64,000 nt of DNA from Guyanagaster necrorhizus (GCF_019112545.1 NW_025064880.1:1121719-1185718), one strand, 5' to 3'. Counted from the stretch's first letter, positions 9,484-23,221 are shown. A program made the numbers and translations. Notes: a model not told the origin generated them from the letters alone.

Positions 9484-12400
9484 GGACTAATAGCATTTTT
9501 GTAGTTACTCCTATGTCTATAATATCTATGCATTTGAATATACTCCAGTTACCTGCCTCACACACTAAAGAATCACCAGAAGAAAAAACTCAAATGCTTC
9601 AGAGCTGAACAGGGGCAGAGAGCCTCATTGGCTGGCTAAAACCATTTGACACTGAATGGACTTGGCAGACTATCAAGAATGCAACAAGCAAAGCTGCTGC
9701 CAAAGTAGTACTTAAAAACTGGGTTCACAGAACTCAGATCAAAGAAGTGATAGACAAAATAGTCAAAGGGATGCAGGAGGCTGAGCAATATTAAGCTTTA
9801 GAAGGGCTCAATGCATTAACTTTGAGGACTCCAGAAGTTTATATAATAAACCAAGATTCCAGACCAGAACCTAATAACCAAAGTCCAGATTGAAACACTC
9901 ACATCTCAATCCAGCTATGTGGCCACCACTCTGATTGACAGTGGCTATACAGGGAGCTCAATTAACTGTGCCTTCATCATCAAGCACAGTCTCTCTACCA
10001 GGGCTATGGCAGCTCTAATCCCAGTCTATAACACTGATGAAACTAAAAACCAGACTGGATTGATCACTGAATTTGTTAAGCTTAGGCTTACAATCAGTGA
10101 TCATTTCAAAAGAATTGACCTGGCTGTAATTGACTTGAGAACCAAGGAAGTCTTCTTAGGGTATGACTGATTGATCAGACACAACCTGCTAATCAACTGG
10201 AAAATCAGAAAAATAATCTTTGCACAATGCAAATGCTAAAAACTCCCATTTGAGCTGTCAGATGAGGACTCTGAAGATTGATAGGATGAGGAAATGAAAG
10301 ATGAAAAAACTATTCTTGCCATTGATCTGCAATGTGAGATTCACATCTGTACAATGCATCATGTGAACAACTTGGCTGCCAAGGCTAACAAATAGAAGGA
10401 GGAAAGGATGTTCAAGAAGATAGTGCTAAAATGGGCATGAAACTTCAAAGACTTATTCAAGAAGGAAAGTTTCAATAAACTACTAGCACTGAAACTATGG
10501 GACTATGCCAATGAACTCATATTCAATGCCAACACTAACTTAGACTGCAAGATCTACTTACTGAGATACAACAAGCAGCAAGAACTCAACAGGTTCCTTG
10601 ATGAGAACTTGTCCAGCAGGAGGATTTGACTCTTGAAGTCTCCCATAGCATCCCTCTTCTTCTTTGTCAAGAAAAAGGATGGCAAGCTTCACCCAGTCCA
10701 GAACTATTAGAAGCTCAACAAAATGACAATCAAAAATTGTTACCTCCTTCCTCTAATCTCAGAGTTGATGGACAAGCTGAAAGGCACTCGATATTACACC
10801 AAACTTAACATCTGATAAGAGTATAATAATATATGAATCAAGGAGGAGGACAAGTGAAAGGCAGCCTTTCAAACCAATCAGAGACTATTTGAACCAACCA
10901 TGATATTCTTTGGACTCACTAACTCACCCACAACATTCCAATGGATGATGAACAATATTTTCAAGGAACTCATCTCTACCAGGAAGGTTACTATTTACCT
11001 TGATGATATCCTAATCATGTCAAAAATAAAGGAGGAGCATAGGAAGTTGATATGATAAATACTAGCTCTAATGAGGAAGCATGAACTGTTTCTCAAGGCA
11101 GAGAAGTGCAAATTCAAGGTACTCAAAACTGAGTATCTTGGGGTCATCATCAGCAAGAGTAGTATCAGAATAGATCCCATCAAAGTAGCAGAGACAGCAG
11201 AATAGTGAGAGCCAGTCAAGAAAAAAGAGCTACAATCCTTCCTCAGATTCACTAATTTTTATCGACAATTCATCTGAGATTACAGCAAGATGGTCTGCCC
11301 AATGATCCAGTTAACAGGCAATACTCCTTAGATCTAAGAACCCTCTCAGCAAAATATGTTTGATGATCTTAAAAAATGACTGGCTGAGGATATAGTTCTC
11401 ATAATTTCTACATAAAATGGGAAGTTCCACATAGAGGCTGACTCTAGTGAGAGGGCCATCAGTGCCATTCTGTCTCAGGAGCAAGATGGGAAATGGCAGC
11501 CAGTAGCATTCCTCTCCAAGGTGCTTACTATCACTGAACAGAACTATGAAATCTACAACAAAGAGTTGCTCACTATCATGCTGGCACTCAAAGAGTGGAG
11601 GCATTATCTGATCAGCACAGTGGAAGTATTCAAGATCTGGACAGACCATCAAAACCTATGATATTTCTGACAACTGCAGAAACTAAACCACCACCAAGCC
11701 CATTGGATAACAGAGCTTAGCCAGTATCAGTATACTCTTCACCATAAAGCTGGCATGGCAAACAAGAAAGCCAACTTGCTCTCCAGATGAGCCAATCATG
11801 ATTAGAGAGAGAATGACAATGAAGAAGTTACACTACTATAGCCTGAATATTTCTAGGCCATGGTAATGCCAACAGAGGAAGTGATTCACAAGCAAATTAA
11901 GAGTGCCACCTGAGACACTCAAAAATGGAATCAACAAGTGGCTCTATAACTCAATCACAAAAGGGAAATGATGAAGGAGAGAGGATTAATCTGCTATGAT
12001 GGATGGATCTACATTTCAAGAGATCAAGCTCTCTGGGGTGAAATTATCACCAACCATCATGATCACAAGACTGCAGGTCACCCTGATATTGCTAAAATAA
12101 AAGAACTCATACTATGAGACTATTGGTAGCCAAAAATAACCAATGATATTACTCTTTATATCAAAGCATATGAAGTCTATCAGAGGGAAAAGTTATCGAC
12201 ACAATCATGGGCAGCACTACTCTATCTAAATGAGGTTCTATCATCACCATGGACTCACATTTCAGTGGATATGATCACCAGATTACCAGAGAGTAATAGA
12301 TATGATGCAATTCTTGTTATAGTTGATCAATTCTCAAAAATAATCATTCCAGTGGTCTGCTCAATAGAGCTAACCTCAGAAGGGTGGGCCAAAATCCTAT

Positions 12401-13324
12401 GAGATAAGGTCTATGCCAAATATGACATACCTCAGATTGTCATCTCAGACCAAAAACCACAATTCATATCTAAATTCTTAGATAATTTATACCAACTCTT
12501 AAATATTAAACACAATACATCAACTGCATACTACTCTCAAACAGATGGATAGACTGAACGAGCCAACTAAGAGATGGAAAAATAGCTCTGCCTCTTCATT
12601 AATTATTGACAAAATGATTGGATTGAATGGCTTGCTCTTACTGCCTTTCAACACAATAATCAAGTACACTCAGCCACTGGCAAAACTCCTTTCTTTGTTA
12701 ATCACAGCTGGCACTCAAACATTGCCCAAACAGAATGACAGTGCACCTCTACACCTGCTTCAACAGAATTTGCCAACACCATAGTGAAAATTCATGCTGA
12801 AACAAAGACAGCCCTTGAGAAGGCTGTGATTACTATGAAAAAACAGTATGACAAACATCATCACTCTGTCCACAAATATTAAGTCAATAACAAAGTTTGG
12901 CTCAATACCACAAACCTTCATTTACCATATCCAAAACAAAAATTGGCAGACAAACAGACTGAGCCATTCCAAGTTTTAGAGAAAGTAGGGGCTTCCACCT
13001 ACAGATTATATCTTCTACTGACATGAAAAGTGCATGATATCTTTAATGAACACTTGTTAACCCTCTATTGCTTTGGCATTCTCAAACCAAGAACATTCCT
13101 CTCCACCTCCATTAGATCTTATCGACAATGAAAAACACTATGAAGTCAAACAAGTCTTTAATCACAAGCTACACAAAATCAAGGCAAAAGAAGGTGAAAT
13201 AACTATCACAGTGGATTACTTGGTCAGCTGGAAGAGTTATAGTCCTGAATCCAACTAATGGGTTAACAAATGACAAATAAATGCCAATGAAGCCATACAT
13301 AAATATAAATTATCCCTAAATTAA
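9484..13324 (+). pseudogene. Pol relic of element A
   Basis: Starts just after the B insertion and follows the same domain order as B pol: LKPFDTEWTWQTIKNA (about 9,640), protease LIDSGYTGSSIN (about 9,935), reverse transcriptase with YLDDILIMSK (about 11,000), RNase H with TDHQNL (about 11,645), integrase (about 12,040-12,560) and a chromodomain ending VDYLVSWKSYSPESN (about 13,215) with stop at 13,324. It is broken by dozens of stops of all three kinds and has lost nearly all CpG. The TGG at about 9,661 where B has TAG shows that B's stop there is derived. Confidence 0.88.
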
Positions 13325-13357
13325 GCCATCAGGATGATAGTCTTAAGAAGGGGGTAA

Positions 13358-13816
13358 TATTACAATTTTTCTCTTTATTCCTTGATCAACCCCTATTTAT
13401 GCTTAGTCAGAATGCTAGAACAAGCACTTGAGACTATGAGACAATGCATAGTTATCACAACTAGGCTGAGTCAGTCATTGTCTTTCAATGCAACAGTATT
13501 GCCTAATGATACATAATCAACTTTTTATGTATAGTAGTGATGCTCAAGGACAATGAGCATAAAGGACATGACAATGTACAATAGACAGTAGTATAATTAG
13601 TATGAACTTGTACAGTATTTAAGGAGGCTCACTCTTGCTGGAAACTCCAGCTTCAAGCTAAAGTTTATTCACACATCATTTTATACTTGAGCTAATTCTA
13701 AAGGCCTTGTGACACATCAACCAGAATATGCATCAGTGAACTCAGTTGATCATCCAAAGTGCAAGGTGACTTCTGTTTATCATGTGTTTCTACTCATATA
13801 ATGCTTGAATCTAACA
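13358..13816 (+). repeat. 3' LTR of element A (459 bp, degenerate)
   Basis: Preceded by a polypurine tract (AAGAAGGGGG, about 13,346-13,354). It starts TATTACA (from TGTTACA) and ends CTAACA. It keeps landmarks of the B LTR in reverse-complement orientation, such as CCCCTATTTATGCTTAGTC, the promoter-proximal TTTAAGGAGG block and GCCTTGTGACACA. Confidence 0.85.
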
Positions 13817-16575
13817 ACCAGATAATAGTTATCTGTAAGGCTAAAGGCTCTATAAACAGTATTTAAGGCAGTAGTACACTCTGATATACTCTAGTCTTGA
13901 GCTAAGGTTTAATACACCTACTAAACTCTCTGACTAGCTGATGTGAATACTCTCATCTATTATGGCAGACTATCTCTATCAGCCATACTCTTTCATCTCT
14001 CTTTATAAAATCCTAATTGCTTATCTCACTATTCTCATTATACTCTTATATTGACAACAGACCCAGAACCAAAACTCAGACTCAGACTCCAGAGGAAGCA
14101 GTGCTAAGTATTTGTAAGTATTTGATAGAAGTATAACACTGGACTGAATAGGAGAAGAGATCTCTCTTAGATGGCTCAAGCTATTTGACACTGAATGGAT
14201 ATAGCACATCATATACAATGCCAAGACAAAGGAGAAAGCAAGGGCCATGCTCAAAAACTGAGTACATAAGACATAAACCAAAGAAGTAATCAATAAGATG
14301 ATAGAAGAAATATGACAGGCTAAGAGAAACCACATACTGAAGTGGCTAGATGAGCTCAGGAAACTCAGAAGATATATTCAATGATAGAAGACAACTGGCA
14401 AGGTCCTTATCACAAAGGTTCAGATTGAAACATTAACCAACTGGACCATGCATATTATCACCACTAATATGCATTGTATCAGGCTAGCCCTAAATTTTGT
14501 GAATTTTAAATAATATATTCACATAAGCTGAAGTCTGTATGGCTAGTCATTCAAGGGCTATAGCTGATAATCATGCTATGCTAAAAAGGCTAAAGATCAA
14601 TATAAACTTAGCCAAAACAACTTAACACTGGATTAATAACCTTAAAGTCAAAATTAGACTTAGAGGAATAACACCACTATGATTAAATACTCAGTTAATT
14701 TGAACTTAGAAACAGTATCATATTTAGACTAATTCTAAATGCCATCAGGGCTGATATACTATAGTCTAGCTCAGGAGTTTATTACTATGACTAGCAGTGA
14801 AGTACAAGATCCAGCTAGCACCTAAACCAAGACTAAAAGCAAAGCAGAACTTATTAGCTTATAGCTAACACACTAGATCTGATGCAAAATACATGAGATG
14901 AGGATTTCTCAGGTATAAATAATTAAAGAGGCACATAGTTCAGAGAATGAGCCACAACTGAAGAGCTCAGCTGTTTTAGATCACTATGATCAGCACTAAA
15001 ACCATCTTAACTGTCAATCAATTATGATTAATAATAAGTCCAAAAATAACAAGTGGAACTATGAGATAATCAATTATATAGTAAATATTCATAGACTATA
15101 GAAACAGAGAGCTGAAGATGTCTCAGATCATCTGAAAAGGATATATAAGATATACCAAAGTGAGATAATGATCTAATTTTGAGGCTAGCCAAGCAAAATA
15201 AGTAACTAGACCAAATTATTTATAGATTCTGTATCAGTTAGTTATGTATAAAAGCAGGATGAGAGGAGAATCATGCAGAAGATGATCTATCTCTGTGTTT
15301 TAGATGTTTTAGCTCTTAGTAGTTAATCTCTATATTAGTGGTTTTGTGTGTGACCTTGACTTGAATAGCTATTATTACTAAATTACCCTATATTAAATAA
15401 GAATTGAAGTCTTTACTAGGCTTTAGAGTTTAGCATAATTTGAGTTTTAGCTTAATAAGGGTTTCAGTATCTGAGTATCAGTTCTTTGGTTTCAAAGACC
15501 ATTAGCTAGCTATAGGTGCAGCTAGCCAAGCTTAAGTGCTTGAGAGACTTGGTATTGAGTTTCAGCATTTATTGAGTTTTAGAGTATTCTAAATTAAGCT
15601 GAGCACTGTAGCTCTGCATTTTAAGTCTCAATTCATATACCATATCTTATTCCTACCACTTTTGCAAGTATTGCATCTTAGAACACAAACTAGCCTTAAA
15701 TAAACTGCCTTTATATTTTTATATTTGATTTATCTGAGTCTACAGAGTGCTTCTATTGTACTCAAACCACTCAAACTCACTCATATTGATGATTATGCAT
15801 TGAGTGGTTAGATGTTGGTGTTTGAGAGTTCATTCCTCATTTGCCTCTCTTAGTCACTTAGCCATTACCAAGCACATCACTGCTCAGATCAACAGTGAGT
15901 GTACTAGAAGCTCAACCAATCAAGCTCTTGTCACTAAGCATAATATTTCTACAAGAGCCACTGCAGCTCCTATTCTAGTATACAATGCTGATAAGATCTG
16001 AAATCAAGTCAGATCTATCACAGAGTTTGTCAAGCTATAAATAATGATTGAAGACTATGCAGAGCATATTGACTTGGCTATCACTAATTTAAAAACCAAA
16101 GAGATCTTCCTTAGTCATAACTGGTTAATCTGGCATAATCCACTCATCAATTGAAAAACAGATCAAATCACATTCATCTGATGCCAATGTCAGAAAATCC
16201 TATTCATGTTACTGGATGAAGATGAAGACAACAGATAGGATGAAGAAATGAAAGAGGGTGAAATGATTCTGGCTATTAACATGGAAAAAGCAATCCATAT
16301 GCAAGTAATACACTATACTAATAATCTGGCAGTAAAGGCCAATGTGAGGAAAGAAGTAAAATTCTTCAAAAAAATAATGCTCGAATGGGTATAAAGCTTC
16401 TGAGATCTCTTTGCTAAAGAGAATTTTGACAAGCTTCTAGACTCACAACTCTGGAATCATGCTATCAAGTTAATTTCTAACACTAATACCAATTTTAACT
16501 GCAAGATCTATCCTCTCAATTATACAGAGCAGCAAGAACTTAATAAATTCCTGGACAAAAATATGTAGTCTCAGT
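13817..16575 (+). mobile_element. Internally deleted chromovirus relic next to element A
   Basis: A truncated LTR end (13,819 to about 13,930, with TATTTAAGGCAG and CTTGAGCTAAGGTTTA blocks) is followed by a short hydrophobic reading frame (13,960-14,050, core LIAYLTILIILLY) that resembles the start of B's leader ORF. It then passes directly to pol homology (about 14,160, LRWLKLFDTEW). Gag is therefore deleted. Pol continues through protease (interrupted by the insertion 14,462-15,875) to the early reverse transcriptase, ending near 16,575 after YPLNYTEQQELNKFL. Many stops are present. Confidence 0.7.
14462..15875. mobile_element. 1.4-kb noncoding insertion, possibly a solo LTR
   Basis: This block interrupts the protease coding relic exactly between homologous halves and is flanked by ATCAC on both sides (14,457-14,461 and 15,876-15,880), as a 5-bp target duplication would be. 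It has no credible ORF. It contains a promoter-like TATGTATAAAAGCAGG (about 15,245) and an AATAAACTGCC poly(A)-like segment (about 15,700), which suits a large solo LTR. The ends do not read as a clean TG...CA, and no partner copy is present in the window, so class and orientation are unresolved. Confidence 0.5.
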
Positions 16576-16751
16576 GATATCTAGAAAAATTGTTAGTATT
16601 ATCTAGTTACCCTTTAAGGTCTTTTGTTAGGTCTAGTGAGTGTGAGGATGATATGCAAAGACAGCAGATCTCTTTCATGTTTTTGAGAATAAAGTAAAAC
16701 AAGTCAATATTTCATAAATTAATAAGTTCACTAGTGTTTTATGTAAGCCTC
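16576..16751. other. Short unassigned stretch between relics
   Basis: AT-rich sequence between the broken pol relic and the LTR of element C. I see no gene, repeat or signal in it. Confidence 0.4.
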
Positions 16752-17198
16752 TGTTAGATTCAACTAGCATGTGACCTGGATATATGATAAATTAGTGCTG
16801 TATCACATTCATACAGTTATGCTAGAGTTCACTTAATATGCTATATCAGACAAATACTTCAAGGCTAAAGACAAGCTAAGCTTAAGAGAAGATAGTGTGA
16901 GATAAATTTATGGCTTGAAGCTGGACTATTACAGTGAGAGCAATCCTACTTATATACTGTTTAGTCATGATAAATATAACTACTGCTTATTGTACTGTTT
17001 TGTGCTATACTGCCTGTCTTATTTGGTCATTGAAGAGTAGACAATAGGGAATTGTTTATAAATGAAGTGATCAAGTATAATAACACTGGTCATCTGTTGT
17101 GATTATTTAATCTTCTTTATGCTTGCAAGTAGATGCTCAAGATAAGATAGACATCTTAATAAGAAAAAATGATAAAAAAAAAAGAAAAAATTGTAACA
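16752..17198 (-). repeat. 3' LTR of element C (degenerate)
   Basis: Begins TGTTAGATTCAA and ends TTGTAACA. Blocks such as GGCTTGAAGCTGG and the A-rich terminal run match the LTR plan of elements B and D at low identity, so it is a divergent relative. The 3' end of a minus-strand pol relic begins directly to its right. Confidence 0.75.
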
Positions 17199-19721
17199 TT
17201 ACTCTTTCTCTAAGATCATTATCCTGATAGATCAATTGATAGAAATTTTATAGTTATAGATAGCATTATTTGCATTTATATTGTGTTTATGGATCCATTA
17301 GTTGGATTCTTGCCTATAGCTCTTCTATTTAATCAAGTAATAGATAATGGTACAGTTGCCCTCTCTCTACATATAGATTTTTCAAAATTTATAGTTTAGA
17401 ATTTGCTCCACTTCATAGTGTTCTTTATTCTCAATCAGATCAGATTCTGAGAGAGAAGGATTTTTCTGGTTAGAAAAGGTGAATGTGATATATAATGTTA
17501 GCAGTATTTTGTTAAAAACTAGGTGAATGTGTTAGGAGTCAGGCAGCTTCAGACAGTATGTAGAGACACTGACTTTTGCTAAGATTAGGAATAAACTAGT
17601 GCACTTGTTAGTGAGTTTACATTTCAGATAAGAAAGATGAAGATTAATCATATCCAGCCAGACTTTATCATTGATGGAGTATTCATATGTCAAATAATGA
17701 TGTTTATCATAATGCTTTTTCATAGTGGTAGTGGCTTTTTTGAGTGTAATGTGTATTTTGGTATGAATGGCAGTCATGAGATCTATAAAGTTGGATGATA
17801 CAAGAGTCATAATTTTATGTCAGTTGGTAATCATGATATGTGAATAATAGCCATAATTAATGAAAAAGAGAGTCTTATTAGTTGCTGAGTATATGTGATT
17901 ATTGTGTTGGAATGCTGCTAAAACAAGTCATTCAGTCTAGTCATCCTGTTTGTGATTAATAAACATCTAAAGGTATTTCTTAATCTCTTGATTGATGTGT
18001 TCAGTTTGTCTATCAGTTTGCAGATGATAAGTAGTTGATATATTGCTTTAGATGTTAAGAAGATAATAGAGGTCATCAAGAAATTTGAAGATGAATTGTG
18101 AGCTTTGATCTAAAATGATGATCTAAGGCATTCCATGTTTTGCATAGACTTTATTGCATAGAATTTTTGCCCATCTCTTGAAAGATAGTTGTGTCAAACA
18201 TACAATCAGGATGATCACCTTTGAGAACTGATTAACAATGATAATAATAACATTATAGTCATTACAATCTGAGAGTCTGATGACTATATCAACAGAAATG
18301 TGGGTTTAAAATTCTATAAGGACTTCATTTGAATGAAGTGGAGCAGCTCATGCCTATATACTTAACTTAGTCCATTGACAAGTCTTGCATTCCTTAACAT
18401 ACTTTTTGATATCTTATTCTATCTTTGGCCATCAATGTTCTCTCAGCATCAACTCCTTTGTTTTTGCAATCTCCAGATGTTCTGCAGTGATGTGGTTATA
18501 AGATATAGCAATAATTTCTTCTCAAAGTGTATAATGATAGAAGAGACAATCCACTAGTTCCACAACTCTGTTCATTATGTTGTGCTCTTGATTTGCTCAT
18601 GCATTTTTTCTTTTGTTGGCATTATCATAGCTCTGAAATGCTCTGACTTCAGAAATGTTACTCTATCATTATCTTCTTCTCCTTAGTGATGATCAGGTCA
18701 GCAGCTTAATAAGTCTGCTTTCTTGTTGGCTGTCTCTGCCTTATAATGTAGAGTATACTAATATTGTAAAAGTTTGATAACCTATTGGGCTTGTCACTGG
18801 TTAAGCCTCTGTAGTGATTGGAAGTACTATAGGTTTTGATGATCAGTCTAGACTTCAAAAGTATGAATAGTGCCAATTAAGTAATACCTCTATTCAGCAA
18901 GGATAAGTATAATGACAAGGAGTTCCTTGTTATAAATCTTATAATTCTGTTTAATTGTAGTGAGTGCCTTCAAGAGAAAGGCAACAGGTCACTATCTCCC
19001 ATTCTGTTTCTGTGAAAGTACTGCTTTTGTAGCTCCTTCACTCAAATTGGCCTCAACTCTGAATCATTCCTTCTCTGTTAGTATCACCAGTATCATGTTC
19101 TTAGCCAATCATCTTTTCAGGTTGTAAACTGAGTCATGAGATGAACCACTTTGCTATAATCTCAGATAAATCAGCAGTAGAAGTTTATAAATCTGAAGAA
19201 TAATTGCAACTCCTTCTTCTTAATTAGTGTTGGCCACTCTATTATCTCTGCAATCTTAACTGAATCTATCTAGATATTTTCTTCACTGATAATAACTCCA
19301 AGGTACTCAGTCTCTAGTACCTCAAACTCACACTTTTTAGCTTTGAGAAAGAACTTGTACTTTCTCATCAACTCAAATACTTGTTGTACAAGTTGCTGAT
19401 ATTCATTTCAATCTTTTGACATAATCAGGATGTCATCCAGATAGATAATAATCTTTCCAGTCACTATGAGATCTCTGAAGATGTTATTCATCATCTATTG
19501 AAAGGTAGTGAGAGAGTTCATTAATCTAAAGAACATGACTGTAGGCTTGAAAAGCTCTTGGTTAGTTCTGAATGTCATCTTCCATTCATCTCCTTTCTTA
19601 ATCTAGACATTGTTATATTCTCACTATACATTTAGCTTGATATAATACTTTGCTCCTCAGAGTTTATCTATCAGCTCTGAGATCAGAGAAAGCAAGTAAT
19701 AGTTTTTGATCATTATTTCAT

Positions 19722-20189
19722 TATTAGACCTAAGCTGCATGTGATTATAAACATGTGATAAACTGATGTCACTTTGCACTTCAAGTAGAACATCAGAGTT
19801 CACTTGTTGTGAATATAGGTTATGATGTGATAAGGTTTTAAAACTAGCTTGAGAGTAGAATGGTATATAGATAAACTTTAGCTCAAAGCTGGAGATCACC
19901 AGTGAGAGTGAGCCATCTTATATACTATATAGGTCAGATCTAATTATACTACTTCCTATTGTACATTGTCAAGTCTTTTGTGCCTATTGTTCTTGGACAT
20001 TGCTACTATATATAAAAGGTCTGTTGTGTATTATTGAGTGTACTATTGTGTTGAAAGACAATGATCAAATGAGCCTGTTATGCTGACTAAGCTCATCTCA
20101 CAGTCTTAAGCACTGGGTTAAGTGCTCTGACTAAGCATAAATAGGGGTTAATTTATAGAAAAAGACATAGGGAAGAAAAAATTATAATA
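19722..20189 (-). repeat. 3' LTR of element D (468 bp)
   Basis: Starts TATTAGACC (decayed TGTTAGACC) and ends TTATAATA (decayed TTGTAACA). It is nearly collinear with 22,754-23,221. Confidence 0.85.
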
Positions 20190-20389
20190 TTATCCTCTCC
20201 TTAAGACCATTGTTCTGATAGCTTAATTTAGAGATAATTTATAATCTTGTATAGCTTCTGCTGCCTCCATCCTCTTTTCATTGACTTATTAGTTAGATTC
20301 AGATCTATAGTCTTTCTAGCTGACCAAATAATTGACAGTTGTCATCATACTGCTGTCTCATGCCTTTATATTTCATAATCTGTAGTTTA

Positions 20390-22753
20390 ATCTTTCAGGT
20401 ATGATGCCATGAAAGCAACCTTGTTCATGTCAGTTTTAAAATAGATAACATATACCTTGAAATATTGCTTACAGTCAATCAAAAAGCAGTCAATATTGTC
20501 AGATACCTCTTTAAAGGGACAGGGTTTTCTGACTAGGTCTGGTCAGCACTGTAGAATAGCAGCATTCTTAGATAATGACTCTATTGGGTTAGACCACTGA
20601 TCAAACAGAGTGGCTCTATTCAACAAGTGGTCTCAGGAATGAATGAAGAGAATTGTCATCTGCAACTAGGCTCCCCTGTGATGCTGCCTCTTTTTGGACT
20701 ATCACTCTATTGCACACAGTGAACTCTAATCAAACCACTTCAGAATCATCTTAGATTAGCTCTTTTCCTGCTCTGCTGTCTGTTGCTTCATCTGATGAAG
20801 GCTGGGCTCTGAGTAATCAGCTCTCTTTGTCAGTCTATGGGTTTTGGAATCCAGCAGGCTAGAGAGTCAGCCAGAGTCTAGTTTGTGTTAATCAGATTGC
20901 TATTGAGCACTCTAAAGGGGTGGTGAATGAGTATTGACTTTGGATAGAGTAGGCTATATATACAACCTGTTAGAGTGTAACAGATAGCAACTACAGCATT
21001 AGTTGAACCTTAATTAGTGGCTGATATTCTGATGGCCAGCTGATTGAATTCTCAGAGTGGCTTTGATTATATTGTTTAGCAGTATAGCTGATGACAGCAT
21101 GCCATAGAATTTCTGTTCATTTATCTGGTTCAGTGTTAATATATAATTTTCCCATTCATGATGCCAACCAGTTAGTGTCATACTATAAAAATGTTACTCC
21201 TGTGCAATATAATTTCTGATACTCCCCAGTTTGTGCCTTTTGGATTTCTTCCTCTAAAGCTTCTTTGTCAGTGTCTTCTGAGTAGAAGTATTGAATTTTC
21301 CTATCTCTGTGAGGTAAACCACTACTTTCAGTTTTCTCATTATCCTTAGTCTGATTGTTCTTGTCATTTCCTTTCTTGGGGAGAGAATCAACAAGCTAGT
21401 TGAAGATACTCTCCTCTTTTGCAAGCAGTCAGACTGTTATTGTTGACCTGCTACTCCAACTGAATACTGAGCCTAATGATGGGGCTTGTATGAGGAGGAA
21501 TTTGGAGACTGGCTCCAATCTGCTCATTGTATCTATTGCTGCCAGCTGCTCTTGCTGCCTTCAGATGCTCACTATAAATTCTGAAGTTTCAATAATATTT
21601 CTTATTGAGGAACTGATGAGCAATGCAGCTTCCAAGATATCCTTAGAGGGCACAGTCAGAGACATAGGCATTAAGAGAAGTTCATAGTCCATAGTGTCTG
21701 AGGATGGACTTGTTATTCTTGAAAATAGTGTCAGAGCTTAGGATTCAGTTGGGAGAGGGATATTCAAGAGATGAGGGGGGTGCAGTAGATTGAGAGACAT
21801 CATCTTGAGATAGAAAAGAGATGCCTCTATCAGCCTGAGAAAGCACTGCTAAGACACTCAGCCTTATCCTCTCATTGCCAAGTGTGGGCCTGTCCCACTC
21901 AGCTTCCTCATGGGCTCAGTGCCCTTCTGCATGGATCTGGGCCATGAGCTCACTGCAGGCTTTCAAGAACTTGGTCCACCCCTGAGTTTCTCACTATTCC
22001 TCTAGCTGGACTGCTTCATCATAGATAAAAGGGCAATTGAGATCTCAGCTTAGGAAGAGTCAATAGATGATCTCATTCCTGACTGCCTCTCCTTCCTGCT
22101 GGTCTCATATCTGCTGAGAGGAGGTCCTCTCCATCTCAGTGCTGATTCCAAGAGATTACAGAGTTGAGTCAGGACTCAGGTTCAAGGTTCTGTAATTGCC
22201 AGGAGAGATATATTGGAGTCTCTGAGCTATCTTAGCAGCATTGAGAGAATCCTGAGCATGGTCAGCAACCCCATAGATTCTAGAGACAGTAGAAAGGTCA
22301 GAGGAGGAAGACTACTAAAAGAAGTCCTCTGAGAGGCCTTCATCTTTATAGTTTAGGATAGGAGGTGGGACCCATGAGTTTCTGAATCCTGTGAGACAAT
22401 TGTTTCTGTTTTAGCTGACTGGTCAAGGGAGGTATCTGTGTTCTTCTTCTTGAATATCTCTTGGATGCAGGCTGCTAGACTCAGCTTCAGGTATGGGATT
22501 TGTCATAAGCTGGTGGGATGTTCTTCTAGATTCTGGGATGTCATGGAGAGGTAAGTCAGGAGTTATGTTGCAGAGGATATGTGTTAGAATTCTTGATAAT
22601 GTCTAAAGGCCTAGATGGTGATTGATTGGCATTCCTGGCACAGCTGGATGATCACCAATAGTCCTAAGAGTGTTCTAATGAGTTGATAGAGAGTATTCAG
22701 TTTTCTCCACACTATAGTACATGAGGAAAGAGAAGAAGAAGCTTCAAGCTAAT
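20390..22753 (-). pseudogene. Gag and leader-ORF relic of element D
   Basis: Minus-strand matches to B gag run from about 20,395 (KVAFMAS-like) to 21,300, including the capsid start near 20,520. The region upstream of gag follows to about 22,500. The leader ORF start survives near 22,740-22,640 as LIRTLLGLLVIIQLCQECQ followed by AFRHYQEF, closely matching B's hydrophobic segment and its RHYQAF continuation. The frames are broken throughout. Confidence 0.65.
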
Positions 22754-23221
22754 TGTTAGACTCAAGCTGCACATGATCATAAACACATGATAAACTGATG
22801 TCACTTTGCACTTCAAGTGGAACATCAGAGTTCACTTGTTGTGAATATAGATTATGATGTGACAAAGCCTTAAAACTGGCTCAAGAGTAAAATAGTATAT
22901 AGATAAACTTTAGCTCAAAGCTGAGGATCACCAATGAGAGTGAGCCATCTTATATACTATATAGGTTGAGTTTAATTATACTACTTTCTATTATATATCA
23001 TCAAGTCTTTTGTGCTCATTGTCCTTGGGTGTCACTACTATACACAAAAAGTCTGTTGTATGTTGTTGAGTGCACTATTGCATCAAAAGACAATGATCAA
23101 ATGAGCCTGGTGTGCTGACTAAGCTCATCTCACAGTCTTAAGCACTAGGTTAGGTGCTCTGACTAAGCATAAATAGGGGTTAGTTCATAGAAAAAGACAT
23201 AGAAAAGAAAAAATTGTAACA
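22754..23221 (-). repeat. 5' LTR of element D (468 bp)
   Basis: Starts TGTTAGACTC and ends TTGTAACA. Just inside it, the sense strand reads TTAGCTTGAAGCT, the same primer-site position and motif as element B with CpG decay. Confidence 0.88.

Larger units (their letters stand above)
1..13816 (+). mobile_element. Element A: decayed Ty3/gypsy chromovirus, split by element B
   Basis: Reading on the plus strand, this old element shows gag (1-1,266), then after the B insertion a continuous pol relic (9,484-13,324) and a 3' LTR (13,358-13,816). The 5' LTR lies left of the window. Its proteins align by eye with those of element B along their whole length, so the two belong to related lineages. A is riddled with TGA, TAG and TAA codons and has almost no CpG, so it is far older than B. 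B entered between the gag stop and the start of pol homology, and removing B and one TAGTT restores continuity. Confidence 0.85.
19722..23221 (-). mobile_element. Element D: deleted chromovirus with paired 468-bp LTRs
   Basis: Two equal-length LTRs (19,722-20,189 and 22,754-23,221) enclose only about 2.56 kb. Inside, the first 200 bp match the extreme 3' end of pol, then the sequence jumps near 20,395 to gag, so most of pol is deleted. The insertion point in element C is marked by CTCAT on the right (23,222-23,226) and TTCAT on the left (19,717-19,721). Element B's homologous pol position reads CTCAT, so the left copy has mutated once. Confidence 0.85.
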
